Shown here piece after piece: positions 37,047 to 45,759 of a stretch of 64,000 nt of DNA. Position 1 is the stretch's first letter; every line of letters begins with the position of its first letter. This stretch comes from Halorubrum salsamenti. Its GTDB lineage: Archaea > Halobacteriota > Halobacteria > Halobacteriales > Haloferacaceae. The notes beneath the pieces are model-generated. The model worked only from the letters and a program-made list of their open reading frames with translations. It had not been told where the DNA came from and ran no database searches. The stretch covers positions 43,794 to 107,793 of the forward strand of contig NZ_VCNL01000007.1 of NCBI RefSeq assembly GCF_007671685.1, given 5' to 3'. The position numbers were made by a program, and so were the translations under genes.

Positions 37047-38663
37047 TCACCCGTCGATCCACGGCTCACCCGCCTCGACCGCGTCGGGTCCGGGACCCCG
37101 GATCACGAAGCACGCCCCGTCGGGGACCGACACGTCGTCCGGGGATGGCGGGTTCGAACCCACCCCCCGGAGGTCGATCGCCCACCCGTGCGACTCGACG
37201 ACCTCGCGGACGATGTCGAGCCCGTATCCGGTTCCGTCCTCGCGGGTCGTGAAGCCGGGGTCGAACACCGCCTCGCGGTGCGCCGGGTCGATCCCCGGCC
37301 CGTCGTCGGCGACGAGGAACCCCCTGCCGGTCGCGGTCACGACGACGGTGAGGGGAGCGTTCTCGCCGCCGTCGGTCGACCGAGAACCGTCCGAGCCGTC
37401 GGGCGTGGCGTGTTCCGTCGCGTTCCGGAACAGATTCTCGAACACCTGTCGCAGGCGGCCGCGGTCACCGCGCACTCGGGCGTCCGAGCCCACGACGAGC
37501 CTCGCCTCCGCGCTCCCGGCGGTGTCCCACGCCTCGCGGGCGACGCCGCCGAGCGGGAACTCGGTCGGCTCGTCGATCCCGGAGCCCTGCCGGGCGAGCG
37601 TCAGCAGCTCCGAGACCAGCTGGTCGATCCGGTCGACAGCGCGCTCCCCGCGCTCGAGGGGCTCGGTGTCGCCTTTCAATCGGGCCATCTCCATCGACCC
37701 GCGGATCACGGACAGCGGGTTCCGGAGGTCGTGAGAGACGATGCTGGCGAAGCGGTCGAGCCGCTCGTTGCGGTCGGTGAGGCGGCGCTCGCGCGCCTTC
37801 CGCTCGCTCACGTCCCGCGAGTTGATGAGCAGGTGCCCGACCGAGGCGTCGGCCGGAAGCGACCGGGTCCGGGACTCCAGCCAGACCCAGTCGCCGTCGG
37901 CGGTACGGTAGCGGTACTCCAATGTGGGCGTCGCGTCGGGCTCGTTGAGAGCGCGGTAGAACCGCTCGGTCACGCGCTCGCGGTCGTCGGGATGGACGTA
38001 GCCGAGCGGCGATCGCCCCACGGTCGACCCCTGTTCGTAGCCGAGCACCTCCTCGACGGACGGGCTCTCGTACCGGACCCGACCGTCGTCGTCGACGACG
38101 GTGACCAGGTCCGTCCCGTACTCTAGGAACTCTCGGAACCGCTCCGGGAAGGCCGCCCCCGAGTCGACGCGGCGCGCGGTGACGACGCGGCCGCCGAACT
38201 CGGGGGCCAGCTCCTCGTCGACGACGGACTCGACCCAGACGAACCCGCCGTTTGCGTGGCGGAGCCGGTGGGTGACGACGCGGTCGGTCGCGATCGCGGA
38301 GAGCGCGTCGGAGACGGGATCGCGGTCGTTCGGGTGGACGCGCTCCAACAGGTCCTCGCCGACGAGGGCCGCCCGCTCGACCCCGAGCACCGCGGGCACC
38401 GAGGGGCCGGCGAACAGCACCTCGCCGTCGACTGCGACGGCCGCGACGAACCGGTCTGCGCCCGGGACGGACGGGGCGGTCGACGCGGCGGAGTCGGCCG
38501 ATTCGACCGCGCCGACCGGCCGGCCAGTCCGAGACCCGCCGCCCTCGCCCGTCGGCCCGCGACCGGAGCCATCGCCGGCTCCGTCGATCGACTCCCGGCG
38601 GTCGTCGTCGGCGCGGGCGTCGTGGCGGGCGGTCGACGGGCGGTCGGTCGGGCGAAGGGTCAC
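37047..38663 (-). CDS. PAS-domain sensor histidine kinase
   Basis: The 538-residue kinase has a low-complexity acidic N-terminus, then PAS 1 (about residues 68-180, with SVPAVLGVERAALVGEDLLERVHPND), PAS 2 (about 185-300, VVDDDGRVRYESPSVEEVLG, GRSPLGYVHPDDRERVTERF), a HisKA H-box SIVSHDLRNPLSVIRGSM near residue 318, and HATPase_c (RLRQVFENLFRNATEHA; VADDGPGIDP; GYGLDIVREVVESHGW). No transmembrane helices, so it is cytosolic. No response regulator is adjacent. TATA-like GCTTTATCC lies about 35 nt upstream. Confidence 0.92.
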   Translation of the reverse strand: MTLRPTDRPSTARHDARADDDRRESIDGAGDGSGRGPTGEGGGSRTGRPVGAVESADSAASTAPSVPGADRFVAAVAVDGEVLFAGPSVPAVLGVERAALVGEDLLERVHPNDRDPVSDALSAIATDRVVTHRLRHANGGFVWVESVVDEELAPEFGGRVVTARRVDSGAAFPERFREFLEYGTDLVTVVDDDGRVRYESPSVEEVLGYEQGSTVGRSPLGYVHPDDRERVTERFYRALNEPDATPTLEYRYRTADGDWVWLESRTRSLPADASVGHLLINSRDVSERKARERRLTDRNERLDRFASIVSHDLRNPLSVIRGSMEMARLKGDTEPLERGERAVDRIDQLVSELLTLARQGSGIDEPTEFPLGGVAREAWDTAGSAEARLVVGSDARVRGDRGRLRQVFENLFRNATEHATPDGSDGSRSTDGGENAPLTVVVTATGRGFLVADDGPGIDPAHREAVFDPGFTTREDGTGYGLDIVREVVESHGWAIDLRGVGSNPPSPDDVSVPDGACFVIRGPGPDAVEAGEPWIDG

Positions 38664-38791
38664 GCTGATTCGGTCTCCCCTTCGGACGCGATCGGATAAA
38701 GCTGCGCCCTAAAAATATCACGAGGGATAATTATGGAAGATATCCGGCGACTGCAGGCGATTTCCCCGTCATCGAATTTTCGCGGTGTCGG

Positions 38792-38956
38792 TCAGAGCTC
38801 CTCGACCGCGTCGGCCGGCTCCCACGCGTCGGCGAACCCGTCGCTCACGCGCATCGCGAACCCCCGGTCGCGCAGGTCGAGTGTGCCGAATAGGCGCGTA
38901 CCGATGGCGGGGTCGTCCAGATCGGGAGGGGGGACCGTTTCGAGTGGAGTCCGATC
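38792..38956 (-). pseudogene. Possible gene remnant in a 416-bp spacer
   Basis: The spacer 38664-39079 has no full gene. A 54-codon frame (38792-38956) with coding-like content (LFGTLDLRDRGFAMRVSDGF ... EPADAVEEL-stop) lacks any start codon near its beginning and is bounded by an in-frame stop. It reads like the C-terminus of a lost gene. The rest of the spacer holds only the promoters of the kinase and of tRNA-Arg. Confidence 0.3.
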
Positions 38957-39079
38957 CTAGAGGTGGCGGGTCGTCAGGGAGAAGGAGACGATCCGGGCTC
39001 CGTCGATCCCTCGCCATCCACCGATCCGGACGTCCGCAGTCAGAAGCGTTAAACGCTCGCCGCGGATATCCGGTCGTGA

Positions 39080-39152
39080 GGGCGCGTAGCTCAGCGGACA
39101 GAGCACTTGGTTCCGGACCAAGATGCCGCGGGTTCAAATCCCGTCGCGCCCG
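39080..39152 (+). tRNA. tRNA-Arg(CCG)
   Basis: This 73-nt cloverleaf has acceptor GGGCGCG / CGCGCCC and discriminator G. Anticodon stem CTTGG / CCAAG encloses TTCCGGA, giving anticodon CCG. The T arm is GCGGG TTCAAAT CCCGT. A GTTAAAC promoter-like box lies about 30 nt upstream (39046-39053). No encoded CCA. Marks the left side of the low-GC module. Confidence 0.95.
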
Positions 39153-39322
39153 TCACAATCCTTCTGCCCGTGGATACAGAGCAAACCACCCGACAGCGTC
39201 GAGGTCGGCAGTATTTCGGGTTCATTTCGAGGGGTGATTTCGTCACGCTCCGTGACGGCGGTCGCCGCCGTCTGTCGATTCACGGTGAACCAGCGGACGG
39301 CTTGGATATAGTCTATCGGCGA

Positions 39323-39940
39323 TTACTCGCCTTCGAAGAGCCCGTCGACGACCGTCTCGATCAGCGCGTTTTCGACCCGCTCGTAGGCGGCGTCGGTGTC
39401 GGCGCCAATCGGGGCGTTTCGCGAACGGGCAGTAAAGACGAGCGAGATGAATAACTGATCAATTAACTCGGGATCATCATACCGGAACGCCTCGAGTTCC
39501 GCCCAGCGCGCAGCGAACGGCAGCTCTGAGTCGCGGGCGTCGGTCGCAATCGGCTCGTCATTAGCCTCGGCGTCGGCGATTCGATCCTGTAGCGCACGTA
39601 ATTCCCCATTAACGATCAGCGATGAGATGAGTGGGTTTGCCCGCACCTCCCTGAGGGTGGTTTTTAACAGGACTCGCACCTCCTCACGCGGTGTCTCGAC
39701 GTCGGTGACTGCGGCGGCGATCTGCTCTTCTAACGACTCACGTTCTGCGAGAAGCACCTCGACGTACAGCGCCTCTTTGGAATCGAAAAACTGGTAGAAC
39801 GTGCTCGTGCCGATCCCGACCTCCGCGGTGAGATCGCTGATCCGTGTGCGCTCGAACCCATACTGCGTGAATAACTCTCGGCCGGCGGCGACCAATTGAG
39901 ACCGGATTCGCTCGCGGTCCCGGTCGGTGAATCGACTCAT
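39323..39940 (-). CDS. TetR/AcrR-family transcriptional repressor
   Basis: The 205-residue regulator begins MSRFTDRDRERIRSQLVAAG and has an N-terminal TetR HTH (RELFTQYGFERTRISDLTAEVGIGTSTFYQFFDSKEALYVEV, about 22-63). Its C-terminal ligand-binding domain is all-helical. The frame is open 17 codons further but the ATG at 39940 fits the family. It is divergent from the exporter module at 40182-44327 and probably represses it together with itself. Less GC-rich than surrounding genes. Confidence 0.9.
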   Translation of the reverse strand: MSRFTDRDRERIRSQLVAAGRELFTQYGFERTRISDLTAEVGIGTSTFYQFFDSKEALYVEVLLAERESLEEQIAAAVTDVETPREEVRVLLKTTLREVRANPLISSLIVNGELRALQDRIADAEANDEPIATDARDSELPFAARWAELEAFRYDDPELIDQLFISLVFTARSRNAPIGADTDAAYERVENALIETVVDGLFEGE

Positions 39941-39975
39941 ATGGACGGAATCTGGCTGCTGACTGTAAATCGGGA

Positions 39976-39991
39976 GTGATCCATCGATCAC
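39976..39991 (-). promoter_or_regulatory. Candidate TetR operator
   Basis: GTGATCCATCGATCAC is a perfect 6-bp inverted repeat with a 4-bp spacer, just downstream of a TTTTTAATA promoter element (minus strand, 39993-40001) of the tetR gene. Its position would allow autorepression. Confidence 0.45.
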
Positions 39992-40181
39992 GTATTAAAA
40001 ATTCAAAAACAAAGTGTTTATTGATTCGTGACCGTGTGAATTAGTATGGAGCAGACATCGGTACGAAGAGATGTGCTGTGTTTCACCAAACGGGATCGAC
40101 GCGCCACACGGACGCCGACGGTAGAGCAATGAGACGCGAGCGCGTCACCACACGTGAAAGTCGCTTCGGGAGGGGATCGGT

Positions 40182-41852
40182 GTGAGGCGGTCTCCGCTTC
40201 TTGCTGTGTTCGTCGCGGTGTTGATGCTCACGAGCGGAACCGTTGGCGTCGTCGCCGGCATGGCGTCCGCGAGCTCAACGGCTGACGACGCGTCGGCAGC
40301 AAACCTTGCCGGGGAGACGGTCTCCCAGGCCCAGACTGCGGGCGTCACCCGTGGCTCACCAGACCTGTCCGTGACAATCCCACGGCCGGAAGTCACGCCC
40401 GGACGAACAAACGAAGTGTCGCTGCAAGTCATCAATGACGGTGAGATGTCTCTCGGCACCCCACAGACGCGAGAGGTCGTGACGACTGCACGGAACGTCC
40501 GCCTAACGGCGGAATCCGATGACAACCCACTCACGGTTGAAACAGGAACCCTTGCGATTGGTTCTGTGGCTGACACTGCCCCCCGAGAAGTGACGATTCC
40601 CGTGAGCGTACCCAACGGCACCGAGCCGGGGAATTACGAGATAGACGTCGAACTGGAGTACTCGTACACGCGTCAACAGGCCGGAGACGTCACCTACGAC
40701 GACGACGACACCGTTACCGCCGACGTCGAAGTGGAGGTTACCGAAGACGCTCGCTTCCGGATTGTCAACGTGACGACCGATTCGCAGATCGGCGATCAGG
40801 GCACACTCGAGACCACGATCAAAAACGTCGGTGCGACGGGGGCATACGATGCGACGGTCGCATTAGAGTCGTCAAGCGCTGGGCTGGCGCTCGGGCAGGG
40901 GGCCTCGGACGCGGCCAGAGTCGACTCGATCGCGGCCGGCGAGACGGTAACGGTCCCGTACGCCGCCTCATTCACACCGACTGCGCCCGACCGACAGTAC
41001 GCCATCTCTGGGCAGGTCACGTTTGAGAACTCGGACGGCATCTCACACGTTGACGGAGGGCTCTCAGCCGGTGTGGCGCCACTCGGTGAGCAGACGTTCG
41101 CCGTACGAGACGTTGAGTCGACGTTACGCGTCGGGGAGGATGGTGAACTTTCAGGGACGGTCACAAATGATGGTCCGGTTGCAGCAGACAATGTTGTCGT
41201 CCAGTATGCGGGTGACTCCGCGAACGTCATCCCGATCGAGCGATCGACAGCGGTCGGCGCGCTTGCGGCGGGCGAGTCAACCGATTTCACGCTGCCAATC
41301 TCTATCGGAGGCGAAGCCGAAGCGGGGCTTCGGTCGATCGATCTAGCGGTCCAGTACCGCAACGATGACGGTGAAACGCGCGGATACGAGGATCTGGCTG
41401 TCGACACTGACGTCGCCCCGGAACGCGACCGCTTTAGCGTCGCCGTCGAAAATCGGACGATCGACGCGGGCGGCACGCGAACGGTGGAAGTCGAAGTCAC
41501 GAACAACCTTGAGGATCCTGCAAGCGACGTCGAAGCACGACTATTCGCTGATGATCCCCTCGAAACGGGAGACACCGACACCGGGTACGTGCAGTCGCTC
41601 GGACCGGGTGAGACGACCTCGATGACGTTTGAGCTGACCACCACCGGCTCTGCAACACCCGGGAGTACGTATCCTGTCTCGCTTGACTTCCGGTACGACG
41701 ACGCCGACGGTGACAGCCAGCTGTCAGACACCTACCGTGTTCCGATCGATGTGACGGAAAGCGAGGGTGGTGGGCTTCCCATCCCCGTCATCGTTGTCGC
41801 GCTGCTCGTGGTTGGAACCGGCGCGCTCGTCATCTATCGGAGGCGGCAGTAG
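40182..41852 (+). CDS. COG1361-type secreted, membrane-anchored protein
   Basis: The 556-residue protein has a Sec signal (MRRSPLLAVFVAVLMLTSGTVG), a large extracellular part made of several CARDB/COG1361-type beta domains (VSLQVINDGE, LETTIKNVGATGAYD, LSGTVTNDGPVAADN, VEVEVTNNLEDPASD, each about 110-130 residues apart), and a C-terminal helix LPIPVIVVALLVVGTGALVI with basic tail YRRRQ. It starts at GTG 40182 behind a GGGAGGGG SD. Four nt separate it from the MMPL gene, so it probably works as an extracytoplasmic partner of that exporter. Confidence 0.85.
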   Translation: MRRSPLLAVFVAVLMLTSGTVGVVAGMASASSTADDASAANLAGETVSQAQTAGVTRGSPDLSVTIPRPEVTPGRTNEVSLQVINDGEMSLGTPQTREVVTTARNVRLTAESDDNPLTVETGTLAIGSVADTAPREVTIPVSVPNGTEPGNYEIDVELEYSYTRQQAGDVTYDDDDTVTADVEVEVTEDARFRIVNVTTDSQIGDQGTLETTIKNVGATGAYDATVALESSSAGLALGQGASDAARVDSIAAGETVTVPYAASFTPTAPDRQYAISGQVTFENSDGISHVDGGLSAGVAPLGEQTFAVRDVESTLRVGEDGELSGTVTNDGPVAADNVVVQYAGDSANVIPIERSTAVGALAAGESTDFTLPISIGGEAEAGLRSIDLAVQYRNDDGETRGYEDLAVDTDVAPERDRFSVAVENRTIDAGGTRTVEVEVTNNLEDPASDVEARLFADDPLETGDTDTGYVQSLGPGETTSMTFELTTTGSATPGSTYPVSLDFRYDDADGDSQLSDTYRVPIDVTESEGGGLPIPVIVVALLVVGTGALVIYRRRQ

Positions 41853-41855
41853 CTG

Positions 41856-44327
41856 ATGTCGGTCGGTGAGCGCATTGAGGCCGGGATACGCCGGCTGAAT
41901 AACGTCATTGTCGACAGGCCACGGCAGGTCATCGTCGCGTTCCTCGTGCTTACCGTGGTGTTCGCCGGCGGGATGGGACTCGTTAGCACCGACACCGGAG
42001 CCACCGACGCGTTCACAGAAGGCCTTGACGAGCAGGAAGCGCTCGACGCGGTGAATCAGGAGTTCGACGATCCGTTTGAACCCGGCAGCGAGTCGACGCA
42101 ACTGATCCACACCGGCGGAAACGTGCTGACGAAAGAGGCGCTCGTCCGCGAGCTTCGATTGTTAGAAGACATCTCACGTCGTGATGACCTTCGGGTAGCG
42201 TCAGCAAACGGCCCGGCCACGGTCGTTGCAAGGACGATCGACCCATCGGCGACGACGATACCTGAGCAACGACGTGCGATAGAAGGCGCCAGTTCGACGC
42301 AGATTCGACAAACCGTCCGCACGCTCGACGAAGACCCACGATTTAGCCGGTCGCTGTCGACCGATTTCAACCCGACGAGCGCCAGCGCATCGGCGTCGAT
42401 CACGGTCGTGTCACACGACGTTCCCCCGGGATTCTCCGACTCGAACCTCCAAGAGATTCAAACGTCAATTCAAACGATTACGAACGACTATCCTGGAGAT
42501 ATTCGGGCGTTTGGAACCGGCATCACAAACGCTGAAACAGCGAACGTGATCGGCGACTCGCTGACCATCGTGATGCCGGTCGTTGTGATACTGTTGTTGC
42601 TGTTCTTGGTGGTCGCGTATCGGGACCCGATCGATCTCTCATTGGGGCTGCTCTCGCTGTTGATGACCGTTATCTGGACGTTCGGGTTCCTTGGCTTCTC
42701 TGGGATCCCATTCAGCCAGCAGATGATCTCTGTCCCCGTATTGTTGCTCGCAGTCGGCGTGGATTTCGGGATCCACATCATCAACCGCTACCGAGAGGAG
42801 ACCGTCAAAGGCTACGAGGCCGTTGAGGCGATGCGAGAGGCGAACAACCAGCTGATGATCGCCTTCGTCATCGTCACCGTGACGACGGTGTTCGGATTCG
42901 GCGCCAACGTGATCTCAGATCTCGGGCCGATTCGGGACCTGGGTATCGCTTCGGCAATCGGGATCATTTTCACATTTTTGATCTTCGGGTTGTTCCTGCC
43001 AGCGGCGAAACTCGAAGTCGACAAACTCCGCGACGCGTACGGCGTTCCCGAGTTCAATTCGTCGCCGATCTCCTCGAGTGACTCCACGCTCGGGCGGCTC
43101 CTGACGTTCCCAGCACAGGTCAGCCAATACGCGCCGATCGCGTTCATCGTTGTTCTGCTCGTCAGTGGCGGGATGGCGACAGCCTATGGTAGCGGTGTTG
43201 ATACTTCCTTCGAGACGGAAGACTTCCTGCCGCCCGAAGAGCTACCCGAGTACGTGACTGGGTTGCCGGAGCCGTTCGCTCCCAGCGAGTACACCGTTAC
43301 GGAAACGATCACCCTCTTGGAAGATCGCTTCTCAACGAACCAAGACCAATCAGTGACGATATATGTCGAAGGGAATTTCCACGAGGATCACGCGTTAGCG
43401 GCGCTTGCGGCGCCGAACGACAACCCACCGGGAGCGCTTGCTGTCGGTGACGGTGGAAGTGCTCGACCGACGAGTATTGTGACCGTGATCCGATCACAGG
43501 CTGACCGCGATCCCGAGTTCGCCCGGCTTGTTGCCCGCAGCGACGTGAACGGTGACGGAGTCCCGGATCGCAACCTCGAACGGATATATGACGTGCTGTT
43601 TGCCTCGCCGGCTGGCGATCGCGCTGAACAGTACCTCACGCCTGATCGACGAAACGCAAAAGTCGAGTACGCGATTGACGCGAGCGCCTCACAAGGCGAC
43701 GCGGCTGCTGACGCACGAGAATTCACGGAGGACTTTCGGCTTGAAGCCACAGCAACCGGGCAGCTCGTGGTGTTCGACGCCGTGACAGATATCATCTTCA
43801 ACTCGGCTATTCAAGGGTTGATTCTAGCAATGGGGCTGACGGGGCTGTTCCTCGTCATCTCATACGGGATCTTGGAAGGGAAGCCACTGCTGGGGATTGT
43901 GAATCTCTTCCCCATCCTCATTGCCATCGCGTTCTTGCTCGGGACGATGCGAGCGCTCGGGCTGTCACTGAACGCGTTGACTGCAACGATTCTCTCGATC
44001 TCGATCGGGCTTGGAATCGCCTACTCCGTCCATGCCACGCACCGGTTCGTCGACGAATTTAATGACAATGCGGATGCGTACGAGTCGATCATAATCACGT
44101 TCTCTGGGACGGGCGGTGCCCTGCTCGGAAGCATGCTTACCACGTCGCTCGGCACCGGTGCGCTTGCACTCGCGATCACTCCCGTTCTCGGAGACTTCGG
44201 GCTGTTGATGGCGCTGAGTGTGCTGTATTCGTTCATATTTACGATTGTGGCACTGCCCCCGGCAGTGCTGTTGTGGGAGCGGTACCACGGTGTGTGGTCG
44301 GGCGTCGACTCGTTCGCGACTACGTAG
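41856..44327 (+). CDS. MMPL/RND-superfamily exporter
   Basis: The 823-residue transporter has 12 predicted helices in two halves, each with a large extracellular loop after the first helix (residues 45-205 and about 440-600). Conserved family segments are visible: VSVPVLLLAVGVDFGIHIINRYREE (about 290-315) and its second-half counterpart SISIGLGIAYSVHATHRFVDEF near 710. This resembles HpnN/MmpL-type exporters of lipids or hydrophobic compounds. It overlaps no gene but is only 4 nt downstream of the COG1361 gene. Confidence 0.9.
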   Translation: MSVGERIEAGIRRLNNVIVDRPRQVIVAFLVLTVVFAGGMGLVSTDTGATDAFTEGLDEQEALDAVNQEFDDPFEPGSESTQLIHTGGNVLTKEALVRELRLLEDISRRDDLRVASANGPATVVARTIDPSATTIPEQRRAIEGASSTQIRQTVRTLDEDPRFSRSLSTDFNPTSASASASITVVSHDVPPGFSDSNLQEIQTSIQTITNDYPGDIRAFGTGITNAETANVIGDSLTIVMPVVVILLLLFLVVAYRDPIDLSLGLLSLLMTVIWTFGFLGFSGIPFSQQMISVPVLLLAVGVDFGIHIINRYREETVKGYEAVEAMREANNQLMIAFVIVTVTTVFGFGANVISDLGPIRDLGIASAIGIIFTFLIFGLFLPAAKLEVDKLRDAYGVPEFNSSPISSSDSTLGRLLTFPAQVSQYAPIAFIVVLLVSGGMATAYGSGVDTSFETEDFLPPEELPEYVTGLPEPFAPSEYTVTETITLLEDRFSTNQDQSVTIYVEGNFHEDHALAALAAPNDNPPGALAVGDGGSARPTSIVTVIRSQADRDPEFARLVARSDVNGDGVPDRNLERIYDVLFASPAGDRAEQYLTPDRRNAKVEYAIDASASQGDAAADAREFTEDFRLEATATGQLVVFDAVTDIIFNSAIQGLILAMGLTGLFLVISYGILEGKPLLGIVNLFPILIAIAFLLGTMRALGLSLNALTATILSISIGLGIAYSVHATHRFVDEFNDNADAYESIIITFSGTGGALLGSMLTTSLGTGALALAITPVLGDFGLLMALSVLYSFIFTIVALPPAVLLWERYHGVWSGVDSFATT

Positions 44328-44401
44328 GTCCGATTCTGTCGCAAATTCCATTTTTTAGCCGTGTTTTCTCCCGAAACCGTTGGGCGCTGATCGGGACCCG
44401 C

Positions 44402-45565
44402 TCACTCCACGTCCGCGACGATCCACGGCTTCGCGTCGGGATCGTACTCGGCGATCGCCCCGCTGTGGCTGCGCGTCTCGGGCGCGAGGACCCCGACGTG
44501 TTTCAGCTGCTGGACGAAGTTGAACAGGACGTTGGTGCGGATCACGTCGGTCCAGACGCCTCGGTCTCGGTAGAGTCGGGCGGTCTCGCCGCGCTCGATC
44601 AGCTCCCGGGTGCGGGCCGCGCCGCGGGTCGTGCAGAACGCGCTCAGGAAGACGTTCGGGTACTCGCGGACCAGCCGCTCGACGAGAGCGAGGAAGTGCA
44701 CGCGCGGCCCCTCCTTCCGGAGCGCGTCGAGCAGCAGCCCGAACTCGGGGTGCCTGACGAACGAGTTCCGGAGGAGGACCGCGAGCGGCGGGTGGACCTC
44801 GGCGACGGTGTCTCGCCCCACGTCCTCCTTCGTCAGCCGCAGGTCGTCGAGGTCCTCGATCCCGTAGCCGCGGAGCACCGTCGCGGCCAGCTTCCCCTGT
44901 TCGGTCAGCCCGTGGGGCGATCCGGTCGAGACCAGTCCGAGGGTGCGCGCGCTCGCGACGGTCTCGTCGCCGGCGCCGAACCCGTACTCGTCGGCGATCG
45001 CGTCGACGACCTCGTCGCGCGCGAGGGGGCCGTACCGGTCGAGGGCGACGACCGGCGCGAAGTAGTTCACGGGCTGTGCGAGGCTCAGCGTCGTGATGTC
45101 GCCGCCGAACTCGTTCCCGCGGAGCCGCAGGGAGAGCTGTCCCTCGATGTCCGCGACCTCCGCGGTCGACTCCGCGCTCGGCGGCGAGCGCCACGCGGCC
45201 GTGCCGTCCTCCTCGACGCCGATGACGCCGACCCCCTTCGAGCGGAGCAGGTCGGCGTGCGGCCGCACGGCGTCGCCGTGGCCGGCGAGGTACGACACGT
45301 GCGCGCCCTGCTGGTAGGTCAGCGCCTGTCCGATGCCCCGCAGGAGGTTCGTCGACCCCTTCACCTCGATCGCGAACACGCGGTTCGCGTCGGTGAAGCC
45401 GAGCACGTCGGGGTACCGCCCGCGGATCGCGATCTCGTGGCGGCGACAGCGGTCGAGCACGTCCGCGTACGCGTCGCTGTGCGCCTCGGGAACGTGGACC
45501 AGCGGCTCGTAGTTGCGCTCGTCGAGCGCGGTCACCACGCGATCGAACACCGCCGGCTCGTTCAT
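44402..45565 (-). CDS. PD-(D/E)XK nuclease-like protein of unknown role
   Basis: The 387-residue protein has an N-terminal region compatible with a PD-(D/E)XK nuclease core: PDVLGF (D53), IEVKG (E67-x-K69), and a helix with GQALTYQQGAHV near 80-91, the position of the family's conserved Gln/Tyr motif. The remaining 250 residues include winged-helix-like segments (DEVVDAIADEYGFGAGDE, LGLVSTGSPHGLTEQGKLAATVL). No methylase or helicase is adjacent, so it is not an obvious restriction gene; it may act in DNA repair or anti-mobile-element defence. Confidence 0.7.
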   Translation of the reverse strand: MNEPAVFDRVVTALDERNYEPLVHVPEAHSDAYADVLDRCRRHEIAIRGRYPDVLGFTDANRVFAIEVKGSTNLLRGIGQALTYQQGAHVSYLAGHGDAVRPHADLLRSKGVGVIGVEEDGTAAWRSPPSAESTAEVADIEGQLSLRLRGNEFGGDITTLSLAQPVNYFAPVVALDRYGPLARDEVVDAIADEYGFGAGDETVASARTLGLVSTGSPHGLTEQGKLAATVLRGYGIEDLDDLRLTKEDVGRDTVAEVHPPLAVLLRNSFVRHPEFGLLLDALRKEGPRVHFLALVERLVREYPNVFLSAFCTTRGAARTRELIERGETARLYRDRGVWTDVIRTNVLFNFVQQLKHVGVLAPETRSHSGAIAEYDPDAKPWIVADVE

Positions 45566-45631
45566 ACGGGGGGCAGACCCTCGCGGACAATAAGCGGTTC
45601 TCCCGGCGCGCTCGCTCCTTCACCTACCCCG

Positions 45632-45722
45632 CCTCACCTCATCCACCCCACCTCAATTTCCCACCTCACACCACCCCATTCCACCCCACCCCATCCCATC
45701 CCACCTCACCCCATCCCACCTC
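45632..45722 (-). repeat. 91-bp G-free tract (C-free on minus strand) with G-run potential
   Basis: Between the divergent nuclease-like and MinD-operon genes lies a stretch without any G on the plus strand, built of irregular CCCCATCCCA / CCACCTCA units. The minus strand has at least nine runs of three or more G, enough for stable G-quadruplexes. It directly precedes the TTTAAG promoter box of the 45760 gene. Confidence 0.85.
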
Positions 45723-45759
45723 GCCCCCTGTTTAAGTGGGATACCGCGGCATCCCGCCT

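Noticed and set aside
39080..39322. Duplicated tRNA-Arg 3' end as attachment site for the 39-44 kb module
   Set aside because: I looked for a repeat of the tRNA 3' end up to the exporter end and saw none, so integration at this tRNA is not supported.
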